From Paenibacillus sp. SYP-B4298 (GTDB lineage: Bacteria; Bacillota; Bacilli; Paenibacillales; Paenibacillaceae), in contig NZ_CP115484.1 of NCBI RefSeq assembly GCF_027627475.1, positions 1,115,501-1,179,500 on the forward strand: a stretch of 64,000 nt of DNA, given 5' to 3'. Position 1 is the first letter of the stretch, and each line of letters begins with the position of its first letter. The position numbers and the translations under genes are program-made. Shown here in pieces: positions 54,004 through 63,024 of this stretch. The notes beneath the pieces are model-generated. The model searched no databases. It was not told the DNA's origin and saw only the letters and a program-made list of their open reading frames with translations.

Positions 54004-54051
54004 AAAAAGGCTAGGATGGAGCTAATTACAACTGCATATGGAGGAATAGCA

Positions 54052-54468
54052 ATGAATGTTGATGAAGCGCAATGGCCGCTCGTGCGTATCGAGATGAATG
54101 AGGCATTTACTGCCGAGACGGTCGCAGCCTATATCCAGTTGTGGGAGCAATGTCTGCTGCGCAAGCAGCGGTTCGGTCTGCTGATGATACAGCCCGGAGA
54201 TAGTGCCAAGCGTCCGAATCGCGAGGTGACGGCGACATACGTGGATTGGTGCAAGGCGCATAAAGCACAGATTGCGCAGTATTGCGCCGGGATCGCGGTC
54301 GTACTTCCTTCGAGCAAGCTGCTGCTGCTCTACAAGCCCGTCACCGCTCTGTCCACCCGCAAGATGTATGGCTGCCCAGGTCAGGCCTTCCCTCATGAAG
54401 CTGAAGCTGCGGAGTGGCTGAAGGGCTTGCTGTCGGAAGCCGATGGTACAGCCGGGGCGGGGGGATGA
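54052..54468 (+). CDS. Small STAS-like protein of the siderophore ABC operon
   Basis: 138 residues from ATG 54052, 8 nt after GGAGG; a 12-codon extension to 54016 is unsupported. Features are PLVRIEMNEAFTAETVAAYIQLWEQC, an alternating alpha/beta pattern and FPHEAEAAEWLKGLL at the C-terminus, as in STAS-type regulatory domains. Its stop is 1 bp before the ABC start, so it is coupled to the transporter. It may regulate or partner the transporter; no enzyme motif is visible. Confidence 0.55.
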   Translation: MNVDEAQWPLVRIEMNEAFTAETVAAYIQLWEQCLLRKQRFGLLMIQPGDSAKRPNREVTATYVDWCKAHKAQIAQYCAGIAVVLPSSKLLLLYKPVTALSTRKMYGCPGQAFPHEAEAAEWLKGLLSEADGTAGAGG

Positions 54469-54469
54469 G

Positions 54470-56317
54470 ATGAACGGTCAATCAGATTTGTCCAAGCTAT
54501 TGCGTCTTGCCGGCGAGAAGAAGGCGTTGCTGGTGGCGGCTTCGATTCTCTCGGCGCTCTCCAGCCTGTTGCAGCTCGTGCCTTTCGTGTCCGTGTATCG
54601 AATTGTGGAGGAGCTGATGCTGCATGCGCGAACGCCAGCGGCAATCGACGGCGGTCTGATCGTGAGGTGGGGGTGGATCGCGCTGGGCGGACTGGGTGTC
54701 AGCCTGATCACCCTATATATCAGCGGTATGTGCTCACATATCGCTGCCTTCCATATTCTCTATCAGCTCAGAATACGGCTCGCCGATCATATCAGCAAGG
54801 TGCCGATGGGCTATCACACGAAGACGGCAACCGGCGAGCTCAAGAAGATCATCGAGATTAGTGTAGAAAAGATCGAGTCCTTCATTGCCCACCAACTGCC
54901 GGATATGGTTAGCGCGATCGTAATGCCGCTAGTGCTGCTTGGCTACTTGTTCTGGGTCGACTGGCCAATGTCGCTGATTTTGCTGCTGCCTATCGTCATC
55001 GGGCTGTGGCTGCAGGCGCGGGTGTTCTCAGGAGAACGCGGCAAGCAAGCCTATCGGGAGTATCAGTACGCGATGGAAGAGATGAATGCGACCGGCGTCG
55101 AGTATATCCGGGGGATACAGGCGGTGAAGCTGTTTGGCATCAAGGCGGACTCATTTCTGACCTTCAGGCAAGCGGTGACTCGATATAAGGATATTGCTCT
55201 GGGGATCACGATGATGTGCAAAACCCCCTACAGTTTGTTTTTTGTGCTGGTCTCTTCGCTCGTAACGTTCGTCGTGCCGGTAGGTCTGCTGCTCATGGGC
55301 GGCGATACGGGCAATCAGGCGTTTGCAATTACCTTTGCGATCTTCCTCATCATCGCCCCGAGTCTGTCCGCTCCGTTGATGAAGCTGATGTATCTGGGAG
55401 GAGGGCTGCGAGAGATTGTGGAGGGGAATCGTCGCATCGATGCCGTGCTCTCGGAGAAGGTGACGACTGAGCCGGATGCGCCGCAGATGCCCGCTAGCTT
55501 CGATATCGCCTTCGAGCGGGTATCATTTGCCTATGAACAGGACAGCAGCAAGGATTATAAGCCTGTGCTGACAGAGATTGATCTGGTGGCAAAGGCAGGC
55601 GAGATGACAGCACTGGTCGGCCCGTCAGGCGGCGGCAAATCAACGATAGCCAGTCTGCTGCTTCGCTTCTGGGATGTTCAGGAGGGACGGATTACAATCG
55701 GTGACGTGCCGATCCGTGAGATGGGCACCGAGAATCTGATGCGCGTCATTTCTTTTGTGTTCCAGGACGTCCATCTGTTCTATGATACAATCGAAGCCAA
55801 TATCCGTATGGGCAATACGACTGCTGCGAGGGAGGAGGTCATTGCGGCAGCGGAGGCAGCCTGCTGTCATGAGTTCATCGAGAAGCTGCCGCAGGGATAT
55901 AGTACGAAGATTGGCGAGGGCGGTACGAATCTGTCCGGCGGCGAAGCCCAGCGCATCGCGATCGCCCGGGCCTTGCTCAAGAATGCGCCGATCCTTGTGC
56001 TCGATGAAGCGACGGCCTATGCAGATGCAGCTAATGAGTACCAGATTCAGCAGGCGATCAGCAAGCTCGTCAAGGGCAAGACGGTGCTGATCATCGCGCA
56101 TCGCTTGTCAACGATCCAGGCGGCGAACCAGATTCTGGTTATCGAGCAGGGACGAATCGCAGAGCGCGGCACTCATGAGGAGCTGCGGGCAAGGGATGGG
56201 CTATATGAGCGCATGTGGCAAGCGCATAGCCGGGCACATGGGTGGAGACTCGGTCGCGTGCACAATAAGCGAGCTGAGGACGACTATGCAAGGAGGAAGG
56301 AGGGGTTCCATGCTTAA
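54470..56317 (+). CDS. ABC exporter-fold transporter, YbtP/IrtA-like (half 1)
   Basis: 615 residues: six-helix membrane domain (1-320) and ATPase domain with Walker A GPSGGGKS, signature LSGGEAQR, Walker B ILVLDEAT and IIAHRLST. YbtP/YbtQ and IrtA/IrtB have an exporter fold but import ferric siderophores. The overlapping second half, Fur box, PchR/YbtA-like regulator and STAS-like gene make this a siderophore uptake pair by context. The ATG at 54470 overlaps nothing upstream; the D-loop reads DEATAYADAAN where DEATSALD is usual, a sign of a degenerate site in one half of a heterodimer. About 30 basic residues follow the ATPase. Confidence 0.8.
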   Translation: MNGQSDLSKLLRLAGEKKALLVAASILSALSSLLQLVPFVSVYRIVEELMLHARTPAAIDGGLIVRWGWIALGGLGVSLITLYISGMCSHIAAFHILYQLRIRLADHISKVPMGYHTKTATGELKKIIEISVEKIESFIAHQLPDMVSAIVMPLVLLGYLFWVDWPMSLILLLPIVIGLWLQARVFSGERGKQAYREYQYAMEEMNATGVEYIRGIQAVKLFGIKADSFLTFRQAVTRYKDIALGITMMCKTPYSLFFVLVSSLVTFVVPVGLLLMGGDTGNQAFAITFAIFLIIAPSLSAPLMKLMYLGGGLREIVEGNRRIDAVLSEKVTTEPDAPQMPASFDIAFERVSFAYEQDSSKDYKPVLTEIDLVAKAGEMTALVGPSGGGKSTIASLLLRFWDVQEGRITIGDVPIREMGTENLMRVISFVFQDVHLFYDTIEANIRMGNTTAAREEVIAAAEAACCHEFIEKLPQGYSTKIGEGGTNLSGGEAQRIAIARALLKNAPILVLDEATAYADAANEYQIQQAISKLVKGKTVLIIAHRLSTIQAANQILVIEQGRIAERGTHEELRARDGLYERMWQAHSRAHGWRLGRVHNKRAEDDYARRKEGFHA

Positions 56318-58052
56318 TTTCATCTATAATATCACTGGAGGCAAGCCACGGAGCCTGCTGCCGGCAGCGTCAGCAGCATTGTTGGACGGGATCGCCAAGA
56401 TTCTCCCCGCAGCCCTGATGATCGAGCTGATTCATATCCTCTACCGTGCCTTTGCCGACCCGAGTATCGGCTTGAATACCGGACGGATGTGGCTGGTAGC
56501 CGGCTCGCTGTTTGTGTGCCTTGCTCTGCAGTATGTGACCTATTCGTTGCTATACGACAAAACGTACCGCGCAGCTTATGAGTTATCGGCAACGGGACGA
56601 CTGCGATTGGCGGATCATGTGAGACAGCTATCGCTCGGCGTGATCGGAGGTCGCGACCCTGGAGACTTGACCAATCTGCTGTTGTCTGACTATGGACGGG
56701 TAGAGAATACGATCTCCCACAGTGTGCCGCAGCTTATCAGTGCTATTCTGATGCCTGTGCTTGCCAGTATCGGTTTGTTCTGGCTCGACTGGCGGATGGC
56801 GCTTGCGATGCTCATCGCTGTTCCTGTGGGCGCGCTGTTGCTCCGGTTGACGGATAGCTTGCAGCAACGTCTGAGTGAGGAGCATATCAATGCCAAAAAC
56901 GATGCCGCAAGCCGCTTGCAGGAGTACTTGGCCGGCATGCGCGAAATCAAGGCGCATCATATGGGCGGTACCCGATTCGAGCGACTGCGACAGTCCTATG
57001 AGCAACTGAGGCGGGCCTCCATCCGACTGGAGGGAATTATCGGGCCGATCATCATGGGCGCGCTGCTGCTGACCCGCTCCGGGATGGCGCTGATGATCGG
57101 ACTAGGCAGCTATCTGCTTGTCGGCGGCTCGCTTTCCTTTTCTATCTTTCTGCTATTTCTTATGGTAGGCACCAAGCTGTACGAGCCGTTAACTGTCGTT
57201 ATGACTAACTATGGCGAGCTTCGCTACTCAGCCTACAGCGCGCAGCGCATCATGGATGTTGAGCGGGAGCTGCCACTGCCTGGGACGGAGGCGGTGCCCA
57301 TCGATAAGACGATCGAGTTCGACGGGGTGGGGTTCGGCTACGATCCGGCCAAGCCGGTGCTGCGCGAGCTGTCCTTCACGATTCGTCCCCGCACGATCAA
57401 TGCGCTGGTCGGTCCGTCGGGCAGCGGCAAGAGCACAGTGATGCAATTGATTGCACGCTTTCGGGAAATTCAGGAGGGCAGCATACGCATCGGCGGCCGA
57501 TCCATCAGACAACTCGATCCGGAACGGCTGCTTGAGGAGATATCGATGGTGTTTCAGGATGTGTATCTGTTCCAGGATACGATCGGCAACAACATCCGCA
57601 TTGGCAAGCTGGATGCGACACAGGAGGAGATCGAGCTGGCGGCGAAGCGGGCCTGCTGTCACGACTTCATCATGCGCCTCCCGCAAGGCTATGATACCTT
57701 GGTGGGAGAAGGGGGCTCTACCTTGTCCGGTGGGGAGAAGCAGCGCATCTCGATTGCCCGGGCTCTGCTCAAGGACGCTTCAATCGTATTGCTTGACGAA
57801 GCGACCGCAGCGCTCGATCCAGAGAATGAGGCCGCGGTGCAGCAGGCGATCAACGCGCTGGTTGCTGACAAGACGGTCATTCTCATCGCTCATCGTCTCA
57901 AGACGATCCAGGATGCCGATCAGATTCTGGTGTTCAACCAGGGCAGGCTGGTCGAGCAAGGAACGCATGAGCAGTTGCTGAAAGAGAATAAGCTATATGC
58001 GGAGCTGTGGAACATCCAGCAGCAGGTGCAGGGCTGGTCGCTTCAGATATAG
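56310..58052 (+). CDS. ABC exporter-fold transporter, YbtQ/IrtB-like (half 2)
   Basis: 580 residues: six-helix membrane domain and ATPase with Walker A GPSGSGKS, signature LSGGEKQR, Walker B IVLLDEATAALDPENE and LIAHRLKT, all canonical. It overlaps the first half by 8 nt behind AGGAGG, so the two form a heterodimer. The pair resembles YbtPQ/IrtAB siderophore transporters. Substrate direction (import versus export) cannot be told from sequence. Confidence 0.82.
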   Translation: MLNFIYNITGGKPRSLLPAASAALLDGIAKILPAALMIELIHILYRAFADPSIGLNTGRMWLVAGSLFVCLALQYVTYSLLYDKTYRAAYELSATGRLRLADHVRQLSLGVIGGRDPGDLTNLLLSDYGRVENTISHSVPQLISAILMPVLASIGLFWLDWRMALAMLIAVPVGALLLRLTDSLQQRLSEEHINAKNDAASRLQEYLAGMREIKAHHMGGTRFERLRQSYEQLRRASIRLEGIIGPIIMGALLLTRSGMALMIGLGSYLLVGGSLSFSIFLLFLMVGTKLYEPLTVVMTNYGELRYSAYSAQRIMDVERELPLPGTEAVPIDKTIEFDGVGFGYDPAKPVLRELSFTIRPRTINALVGPSGSGKSTVMQLIARFREIQEGSIRIGGRSIRQLDPERLLEEISMVFQDVYLFQDTIGNNIRIGKLDATQEEIELAAKRACCHDFIMRLPQGYDTLVGEGGSTLSGGEKQRISIARALLKDASIVLLDEATAALDPENEAAVQQAINALVADKTVILIAHRLKTIQDADQILVFNQGRLVEQGTHEQLLKENKLYAELWNIQQQVQGWSLQI

Positions 58053-58153
58053 GCGCTGGAGTTGAGAGAGCGGGTGAGAGCGGTGCCGGGCATGCGTTTA
58101 CCGATGCGCTGGCATCCGTTCTCAAAGTACTCGATCAGAATGGCATTCCACCG

Positions 58154-58918
58154 CTAATTGTGATAATAGGCAATGCCCAAATCATGCGTAACCGGATTGC
58201 GGTAAATTTCGCATTCCACCTCGAACACCTCGCGAATCAGCTCCTTGTTTAATACCTCTTCAGGCTTGCCGCTGGCGAATACCTGTCCCTTCTTCATCAC
58301 ATACAAATAATCGCAATATTTGGCCGCGAGCGTTAAATCGTGCAATGCCGACAATAACCCAATATTTAGCTGCTTCACAATCTGCAAAATTTGCAGTTGA
58401 TATTTGATGTCAAGGTGATTGGTGGGCTCGTCCAAGACCATAAATTGCGGCTGCTGCGCCAGGGCGCGCGCCAGGATCACGCGTTGCTTCTCGCCGCCGG
58501 ATAAGGAATTGTAGCTGCGCTCGGCGTAGCTCTCCAGATTAACCTTGCGCAGCGCCTCCCGCACAATTTCATGATCCCTGGAATGGTCGGCTTCAAGCAG
58601 GCCTTTATGCGGGGTTCTCCCCATCATGACCATCTCGGCAGCGGTGAAGTCAAAGCTCAGCTCATTGAATTGGCCAACAACGCCGAGCTGCTTCGAGACG
58701 ACCTTTGGAGGGGAGCGCAGTACGTCCAGCTCGGAGAGCAATACTTCTCCTTGTGTAGGTTTAATGATTTTGTAGATGCTCTTAAGCAATGTGGATTTGC
58801 CGCAGCCGTTCGGCCCGATCAAGCCGACAAATTGCTTGCTCGCGACCTTCAAAGCAACATCTTGCACGATAGCGTGATTGCCGATTGAGACGGATAAGTC
58901 GTTTACCGTAAGCTCCAT
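58154..58918 (-). CDS. Iron-siderophore ABC transporter ATPase (FecE-like)
   Basis: 254-residue ATPase of the FecE/FhuC/BtuD group. Walker A GPNGCGKST, the Q-loop region VGQFNELSFDFTAAEMVMMGRTPHK, signature LSGGEKQR, Walker B FMVLDEPTNHLDIK and H-loop ALHDLTLAA are complete. GGAGGT lies 8-9 nt before the ATG. It follows the permease by 2 bp on the same strand and faces away from the ABC pair. A Fur box upstream of the permease suggests iron control. Confidence 0.9.
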   Translation of the reverse strand: MELTVNDLSVSIGNHAIVQDVALKVASKQFVGLIGPNGCGKSTLLKSIYKIIKPTQGEVLLSELDVLRSPPKVVSKQLGVVGQFNELSFDFTAAEMVMMGRTPHKGLLEADHSRDHEIVREALRKVNLESYAERSYNSLSGGEKQRVILARALAQQPQFMVLDEPTNHLDIKYQLQILQIVKQLNIGLLSALHDLTLAAKYCDYLYVMKKGQVFASGKPEEVLNKELIREVFEVECEIYRNPVTHDLGIAYYHN

Positions 58919-58920
58919 GG

Positions 58921-60024
58921 CTATTTACCTCCGAATGAATACCCTTTTTTAATAAGCATGTACATAAACATCGGCGCGCCGATCATAGCTGTAATGATGC
59001 CAATAGGCAGTTCCACCGATGGAACGATTGTACGAGCCAGAACATCTGCCCATACAAGGAAAATAGCGCCGACCAATACCGTGATCGGCAATAACCTGCG
59101 GTGGTCGGAGCCGACCATGCCCCGCACGATATGTGGAATAATCAAGCCGACAAAGCCGATCATCCCGCAGCTTGCGACAATGACGCCCGTAATAAGCGCA
59201 GTGGCAAGCAAGTATAATTTTCGGAAGGAGCTTAAATTTATTCCCAGTGTTACAGCCGCCTCATCACCTACAAGCATCGTATTCAAGATACGGGTCTGGA
59301 TAAGGAAAAACAGGATAGCAAGCGCAACGACAATGGAAATGAGCGGCAGCTTGTTCCAGGTTGCGGTAGCCAGGCTGCCCATCGTCCAGAAGGTAACCGT
59401 TCGAATCCCCTCGGCATTATTGGCGAAATAGACGATAAAGTTGGAAAACGCCATGCATAACGCATTGATGACCATGCCTGACAATACAAGCTTGACGGAG
59501 GTCATTTTCCCCCCTAGTCCTGCCAATGTCAAGACGAGCAACGATGCTCCAAACGCGCCGACGAAGGCGCCAAATGCCAAGCTGTATTGCGCCAGCATGC
59601 CGACTGCGCCAAACCCGACTAAAATCGCGAAGGTTGCGCCGAGCGACGCGCCGGAGGAAATGCCCAGAATATAGGGGTCAGCCAATGGATTCTGAACCGT
59701 GGCCTGCATAACCATGCCGCATAGAGATAGTCCTGCTCCAACTAATAGTGCAAGCAGCACGCGCGGAAAGCGAATACTCCAAATAATATCCGTATAAGAG
59801 CCCGATACAACCCCGCTGGGATCACCGATCATGAACCCCGTTAATTTGTAGAGCAAAATACGATAGGTCTGCCCAAGCGGAATATCGACTTGCCCGAGAG
59901 AGACGGATACCCCTATAGAAAATAGAGCGAGAATCAACAAAAGGAAAACGAAGACGTAGAAGCCCGCTTTCGAGTAGATGAGCGCGGCAGGCCTGGAGCC
60001 TTGCGGCGAGGATGAAGCTTGCAT
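58921..60024 (-). CDS. FecCD-family iron-siderophore permease
   Basis: 367-residue permease with about ten helices. FecCD blocks are FPRVLLALLVGAGLSLCGMVMQ, NPLADPYILGISSGASLGA, GMVINALCMAFSNFIVY and CGMIGFVGLIIPHIVRG. GAGGGG precedes the ATG. Only one permease gene is present, so it probably acts as a homodimer, unlike FecC/FecD pairs. The N-terminal ~18 residues are a polar extension. Confidence 0.9.
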   Translation of the reverse strand: MQASSSPQGSRPAALIYSKAGFYVFVFLLLILALFSIGVSVSLGQVDIPLGQTYRILLYKLTGFMIGDPSGVVSGSYTDIIWSIRFPRVLLALLVGAGLSLCGMVMQATVQNPLADPYILGISSGASLGATFAILVGFGAVGMLAQYSLAFGAFVGAFGASLLVLTLAGLGGKMTSVKLVLSGMVINALCMAFSNFIVYFANNAEGIRTVTFWTMGSLATATWNKLPLISIVVALAILFFLIQTRILNTMLVGDEAAVTLGINLSSFRKLYLLATALITGVIVASCGMIGFVGLIIPHIVRGMVGSDHRRLLPITVLVGAIFLVWADVLARTIVPSVELPIGIITAMIGAPMFMYMLIKKGYSFGGK

Positions 60025-60079
60025 TGGAATTAACCCCTCTATGATTTGATTTTACAGACTATTAGTATTGTAAGATATT

Positions 60080-60115
60080 TGATAATGATTTTCAATACGA
60101 TGATAAATATTCTCA
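60080..60115. promoter_or_regulatory. Two Fur boxes in the divergent iron promoter region
   Basis: TGATAATGATTTTCA (60080-60094) has one mismatch to the Fur 7-1-7 box, and TGATAAATATTCTCA (60101-60115) has two. They are 21 bp apart in the AT-rich region between the divergent permease and binding-protein genes and could control both. Confidence 0.8.
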
Positions 60116-60207
60116 TTTACACTGATCTGCATTTCTTGTATACTGGTCAATGACGATTTGAGGCAATGGTAAACCAGACAATAATGAATCAAAGGGAGAT
60201 GTTATAC

Positions 60208-61287
60208 GTGTCACAATGGGGTAAAAAGGGAAGGTTTCTATGTGTAATCGCTGCGGTCGTGGTTATGCTCGCAGCCTGCTCCAGTACGAATGGCAGCGGG
60301 GCAACCAACAATAACGCTCAGCAGCCAGCGAAGAACAGCGCCGCGAATGCGACGGCGGATGAGAAAAATACGGATCGGGATGCTCAAGGCGCGACCCAAA
60401 CCACATACCCAGTGACCGTTACAAACTATACAATGGAGAACGGAGCCTGGACTGCCAAGGAGCAAACCTTCAGTCAGGCGCCTGACAGAGTGGTTGCGAA
60501 CACACAGGGCGCAGCCGAGCTATTAATCCGGCTTGGCCTGACTGACAAAATCGCTGGCGTTGCTGCGGTGTACGGACATGTGCCCGAAGATATTGCCGAC
60601 GAATTCAGCAAAATTCCCGTGCTGACCGAAGGCTATGTGGGCAAAGAATTAACGATAGGCGCTTCGCCAGAGCTTGTTGTGGGGCGCGGCGATCTGTTCC
60701 AGGATGCCGACTGGGGTGTGGGCACAGTAGACAGCTTGAATGAGCTGGGGGTTAAAACGTATGTTCAGGGGACGAGTGTGACAGGCGCTTCGTTGAACAA
60801 TCTATACCAGGATATTACGGAGCTTGGGAAAATCTTCAACGTGCAAGCCAATGCCGCAGCTTATATCGAGCGGCTCAAAACACGTGAAGCTGCGTTGGCG
60901 GCTCGGGCAAGCTCTGAAGCCATCAACTACGCTTCCATATTTGACAATGGCGACGGCACCGTCGGTATTTATAACGGGAATACAGATACTTTTATTGAAA
61001 GCGCCGTGTCATTGATCAATATGCACAATATGCTTATTCATGAAACAGGCACGATCAGTCTGGAGCAGCTAGTCGAGATGAATCCGGATGCGCTGGTCAT
61101 CTCCAAATATACCGGCGGCATCGATCCGGAGCAAACGATTGCCATGCTGCTGGCCAATGAGCAGGTGCAGAGCATGAACGCCATTAAAAACAAAAAAATC
61201 TTTGTCATCGACTTCAACAACTTCTGGGGCTACGGTGATTCCATCTTCACAGGCGTGGAGGCGCTGGCGGACGACTTAGGCTTGTAA
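60208..61287 (+). CDS. Siderophore-binding lipoprotein
   Basis: 359 residues from GTG 60208, 9 nt after AAGGGAG. The signal peptide ends LAAC with Cys24, then a Ser/Asn/Thr linker. The PBP (FepB-type) fold follows: RVVANTQGAAELLIRLGLTDKIAG, LTIGASPELVVGRG, ELGVKTYVQG, VEMNPDALVISKYTG. It delivers a ferric siderophore or haem to the divergent FecCD/ATPase transporter. Fur boxes lie upstream. The ligand cannot be deduced. Confidence 0.88.
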   Translation: MSQWGKKGRFLCVIAAVVVMLAACSSTNGSGATNNNAQQPAKNSAANATADEKNTDRDAQGATQTTYPVTVTNYTMENGAWTAKEQTFSQAPDRVVANTQGAAELLIRLGLTDKIAGVAAVYGHVPEDIADEFSKIPVLTEGYVGKELTIGASPELVVGRGDLFQDADWGVGTVDSLNELGVKTYVQGTSVTGASLNNLYQDITELGKIFNVQANAAAYIERLKTREAALAARASSEAINYASIFDNGDGTVGIYNGNTDTFIESAVSLINMHNMLIHETGTISLEQLVEMNPDALVISKYTGGIDPEQTIAMLLANEQVQSMNAIKNKKIFVIDFNNFWGYGDSIFTGVEALADDLGL

Positions 61288-61407
61288 GCGTCAGAAAAGC
61301 CTCAGAAGCTGTACCCATGGGTGGAGCGCATTTAATCGCGGCGCGAGGCGCTTGTGTCTCACGGCAGGGATGAGGTAGGGGTTGGAGCCCCTGGGATCGA
61401 TAACGAA

Positions 61408-61450
61408 AACAGCCTTTAAACACAAGGGTTCCGAGTGTTTGAAGGCTGTT
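61408..61450 (+). terminator. 16-bp stem-loop after the binding-protein gene
   Basis: AACAGCCTTTAAACAC (61408-61423) pairs with GTGTTTGAAGGCTGTT (61435-61450), with one T-G pair and an 11-nt loop. The T-run after it is short, but the stem is strong. The remaining gap to 61642 has no gene. Confidence 0.65.
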
Positions 61451-61642
61451 TCTATGTGTAATAGCTGATTTACATAGCGGGAATAGCGTCTTGAAGGATA
61501 ATCCCGTAATAATATCGTATCTGGTTAATACGGCGGTTTTCATTTCCTTGTTGGGCGTGTAGGGGGTATAATCAAGCAGGGATGGCTCAGGGCCATCGGC
61601 TCGATCAAAGCTATCATACGGTTAGGAGATGTCTGACGCACG

Positions 61643-62806
61643 ATGATCAAAAAAGAAGTCGCCCATATTCGCAAGCAATTCAAGCTTGACCATGAGATGC
61701 TCCATCTTCACGATATTCTAAATGTCTATATCATGAAAGGAAGCGAAGAAATCTATCATTACGAGTGCCAGCCGTTCGCACTGGTCGACCGGGAGAAGCA
61801 GGAGCTGTATATGCTCAATTTCAAAAAACTGCTGACAGGCGAGCTTGATCAGAAGCTGTTCGAGCTGAAGTTCCAGGAGGAGGCGGAGGATCCGACCCGC
61901 GTGCTGCTCCACCAGGGTATGGTGACCGGCGACCCGGAAGAATGGATGAACCTGATGCTGCACCTGGTAGAGAAGATGCTGACTGACTACACGTATGAGC
62001 GCGATACGGTGGTCACATTTGTCCGCGGCCATTATTACCGTCCGACCAAAAGCCGCAACGACGAAGCCGAAGCGAGCGAGAAGGACGAGATGTTCTCGCA
62101 TCCGTTCATCCTGTGCACTGTGAATTCGACAGAGCAGCAGCGCAAATCGCTCTTGTTTGATTATGTCGAGCGGGAGTTCAAATACAATGTGAACGTCGAT
62201 CCGATCATCAAGCTGAGCACGCCGGAGCAAGGGTTCCTCTATCCGAGTGTGACGGATAACGTATCGGATGTGAACCGCGTGCTGTATTGCGCCGGCAAGA
62301 TCAACGAACCGGACGCCCGATTTATCGCCCAGGTTCTGAATGCCGAGCGCACGGTGACGGCGCTGGAGGAGCGGGAAATTTTCGAGGAGATCGTAAGAGA
62401 GGTAGCGGGCGAGCAGCTCGATGCCGCCACGCTGGCTTGTGTCTATGAGGAAATCCACCAGGTCATCGAGAATCATGAGGAGGAGGAGCCGCCCAAGCTG
62501 GATTATCGGGATATGGAGCAGTTGTTGACCGCCAGCGGCGTGGAGAATGTGACGACAGAGAAAGTGGAGGAAGCGTTCCGCGCCGTCGCGGATGACAAAA
62601 ACTACGAGCTGAAAGCGAGCAGCGTCATCCCCAAGTTCAACTCGAAATCGATCAAAATCCAGACGAAGGTCGCCTCGATCGCTGTCAGCCCGCAGGATCT
62701 GAAGTATGTGAAGCAGGTCAACTATCGAGGCAAACGCTGCATCCTCATCGAGGTGGATGAGGATGTGATCATCGAAGGATTTACGTTGAATACCGAGACG
62801 CTGTAG
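61643..62806 (+). CDS. DUF4317-family protein
   Basis: 387-residue soluble protein. The opening (MIKKEVAHIRKQFKLDHEMLHLHDILNVYIMK, and YHYECQPFALVDREKQELYMLNFKKLL) and the C-terminal blocks (SKSIKIQTKVASIAVSP, GKRCILIEVDEDVIIEGF) are DUF4317. The family is found in Firmicutes and has no proven function. The ribosome binding site is weak; AGGAG lies 15 nt before the ATG. It is followed by a convergent glycosidase gene. Confidence 0.8.
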   Translation: MIKKEVAHIRKQFKLDHEMLHLHDILNVYIMKGSEEIYHYECQPFALVDREKQELYMLNFKKLLTGELDQKLFELKFQEEAEDPTRVLLHQGMVTGDPEEWMNLMLHLVEKMLTDYTYERDTVVTFVRGHYYRPTKSRNDEAEASEKDEMFSHPFILCTVNSTEQQRKSLLFDYVEREFKYNVNVDPIIKLSTPEQGFLYPSVTDNVSDVNRVLYCAGKINEPDARFIAQVLNAERTVTALEEREIFEEIVREVAGEQLDAATLACVYEEIHQVIENHEEEEPPKLDYRDMEQLLTASGVENVTTEKVEEAFRAVADDKNYELKASSVIPKFNSKSIKIQTKVASIAVSPQDLKYVKQVNYRGKRCILIEVDEDVIIEGFTLNTETL

Positions 62807-62875
62807 GACGAGACGCGGGCTTTAGACGTACTATACGTCACATGACCTACAATTCCCCCTCTACCACAAATGCCG

Positions 62876-62910
62876 CGTCCCGTCCTCTCCTCTTGCGAGA
62901 GGGCGGGACG
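62876..62910. terminator. Bidirectional-type hairpin between convergent genes
   Basis: CGTCCCGTCCTCTC (62876-62889) pairs with GAGAGGGCGGGACG (62897-62910), with one wobble and a 7-nt loop. A shorter palindrome, GACGTA-CTA-TACGTC, lies at about 62825-62839. No long T-run is present. Confidence 0.55.
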
Positions 62911-63024
62911 ACCTGCTTCCCGGAGACAAGCGCCTCGCATTGGGGGGGGAGACTGTGCCGCGAAGGCGAGCCTTCATCTGTTCGCCACGGCGCTTCGCTA
63001 CCAGTTGGAGGCGACGCATATGTA

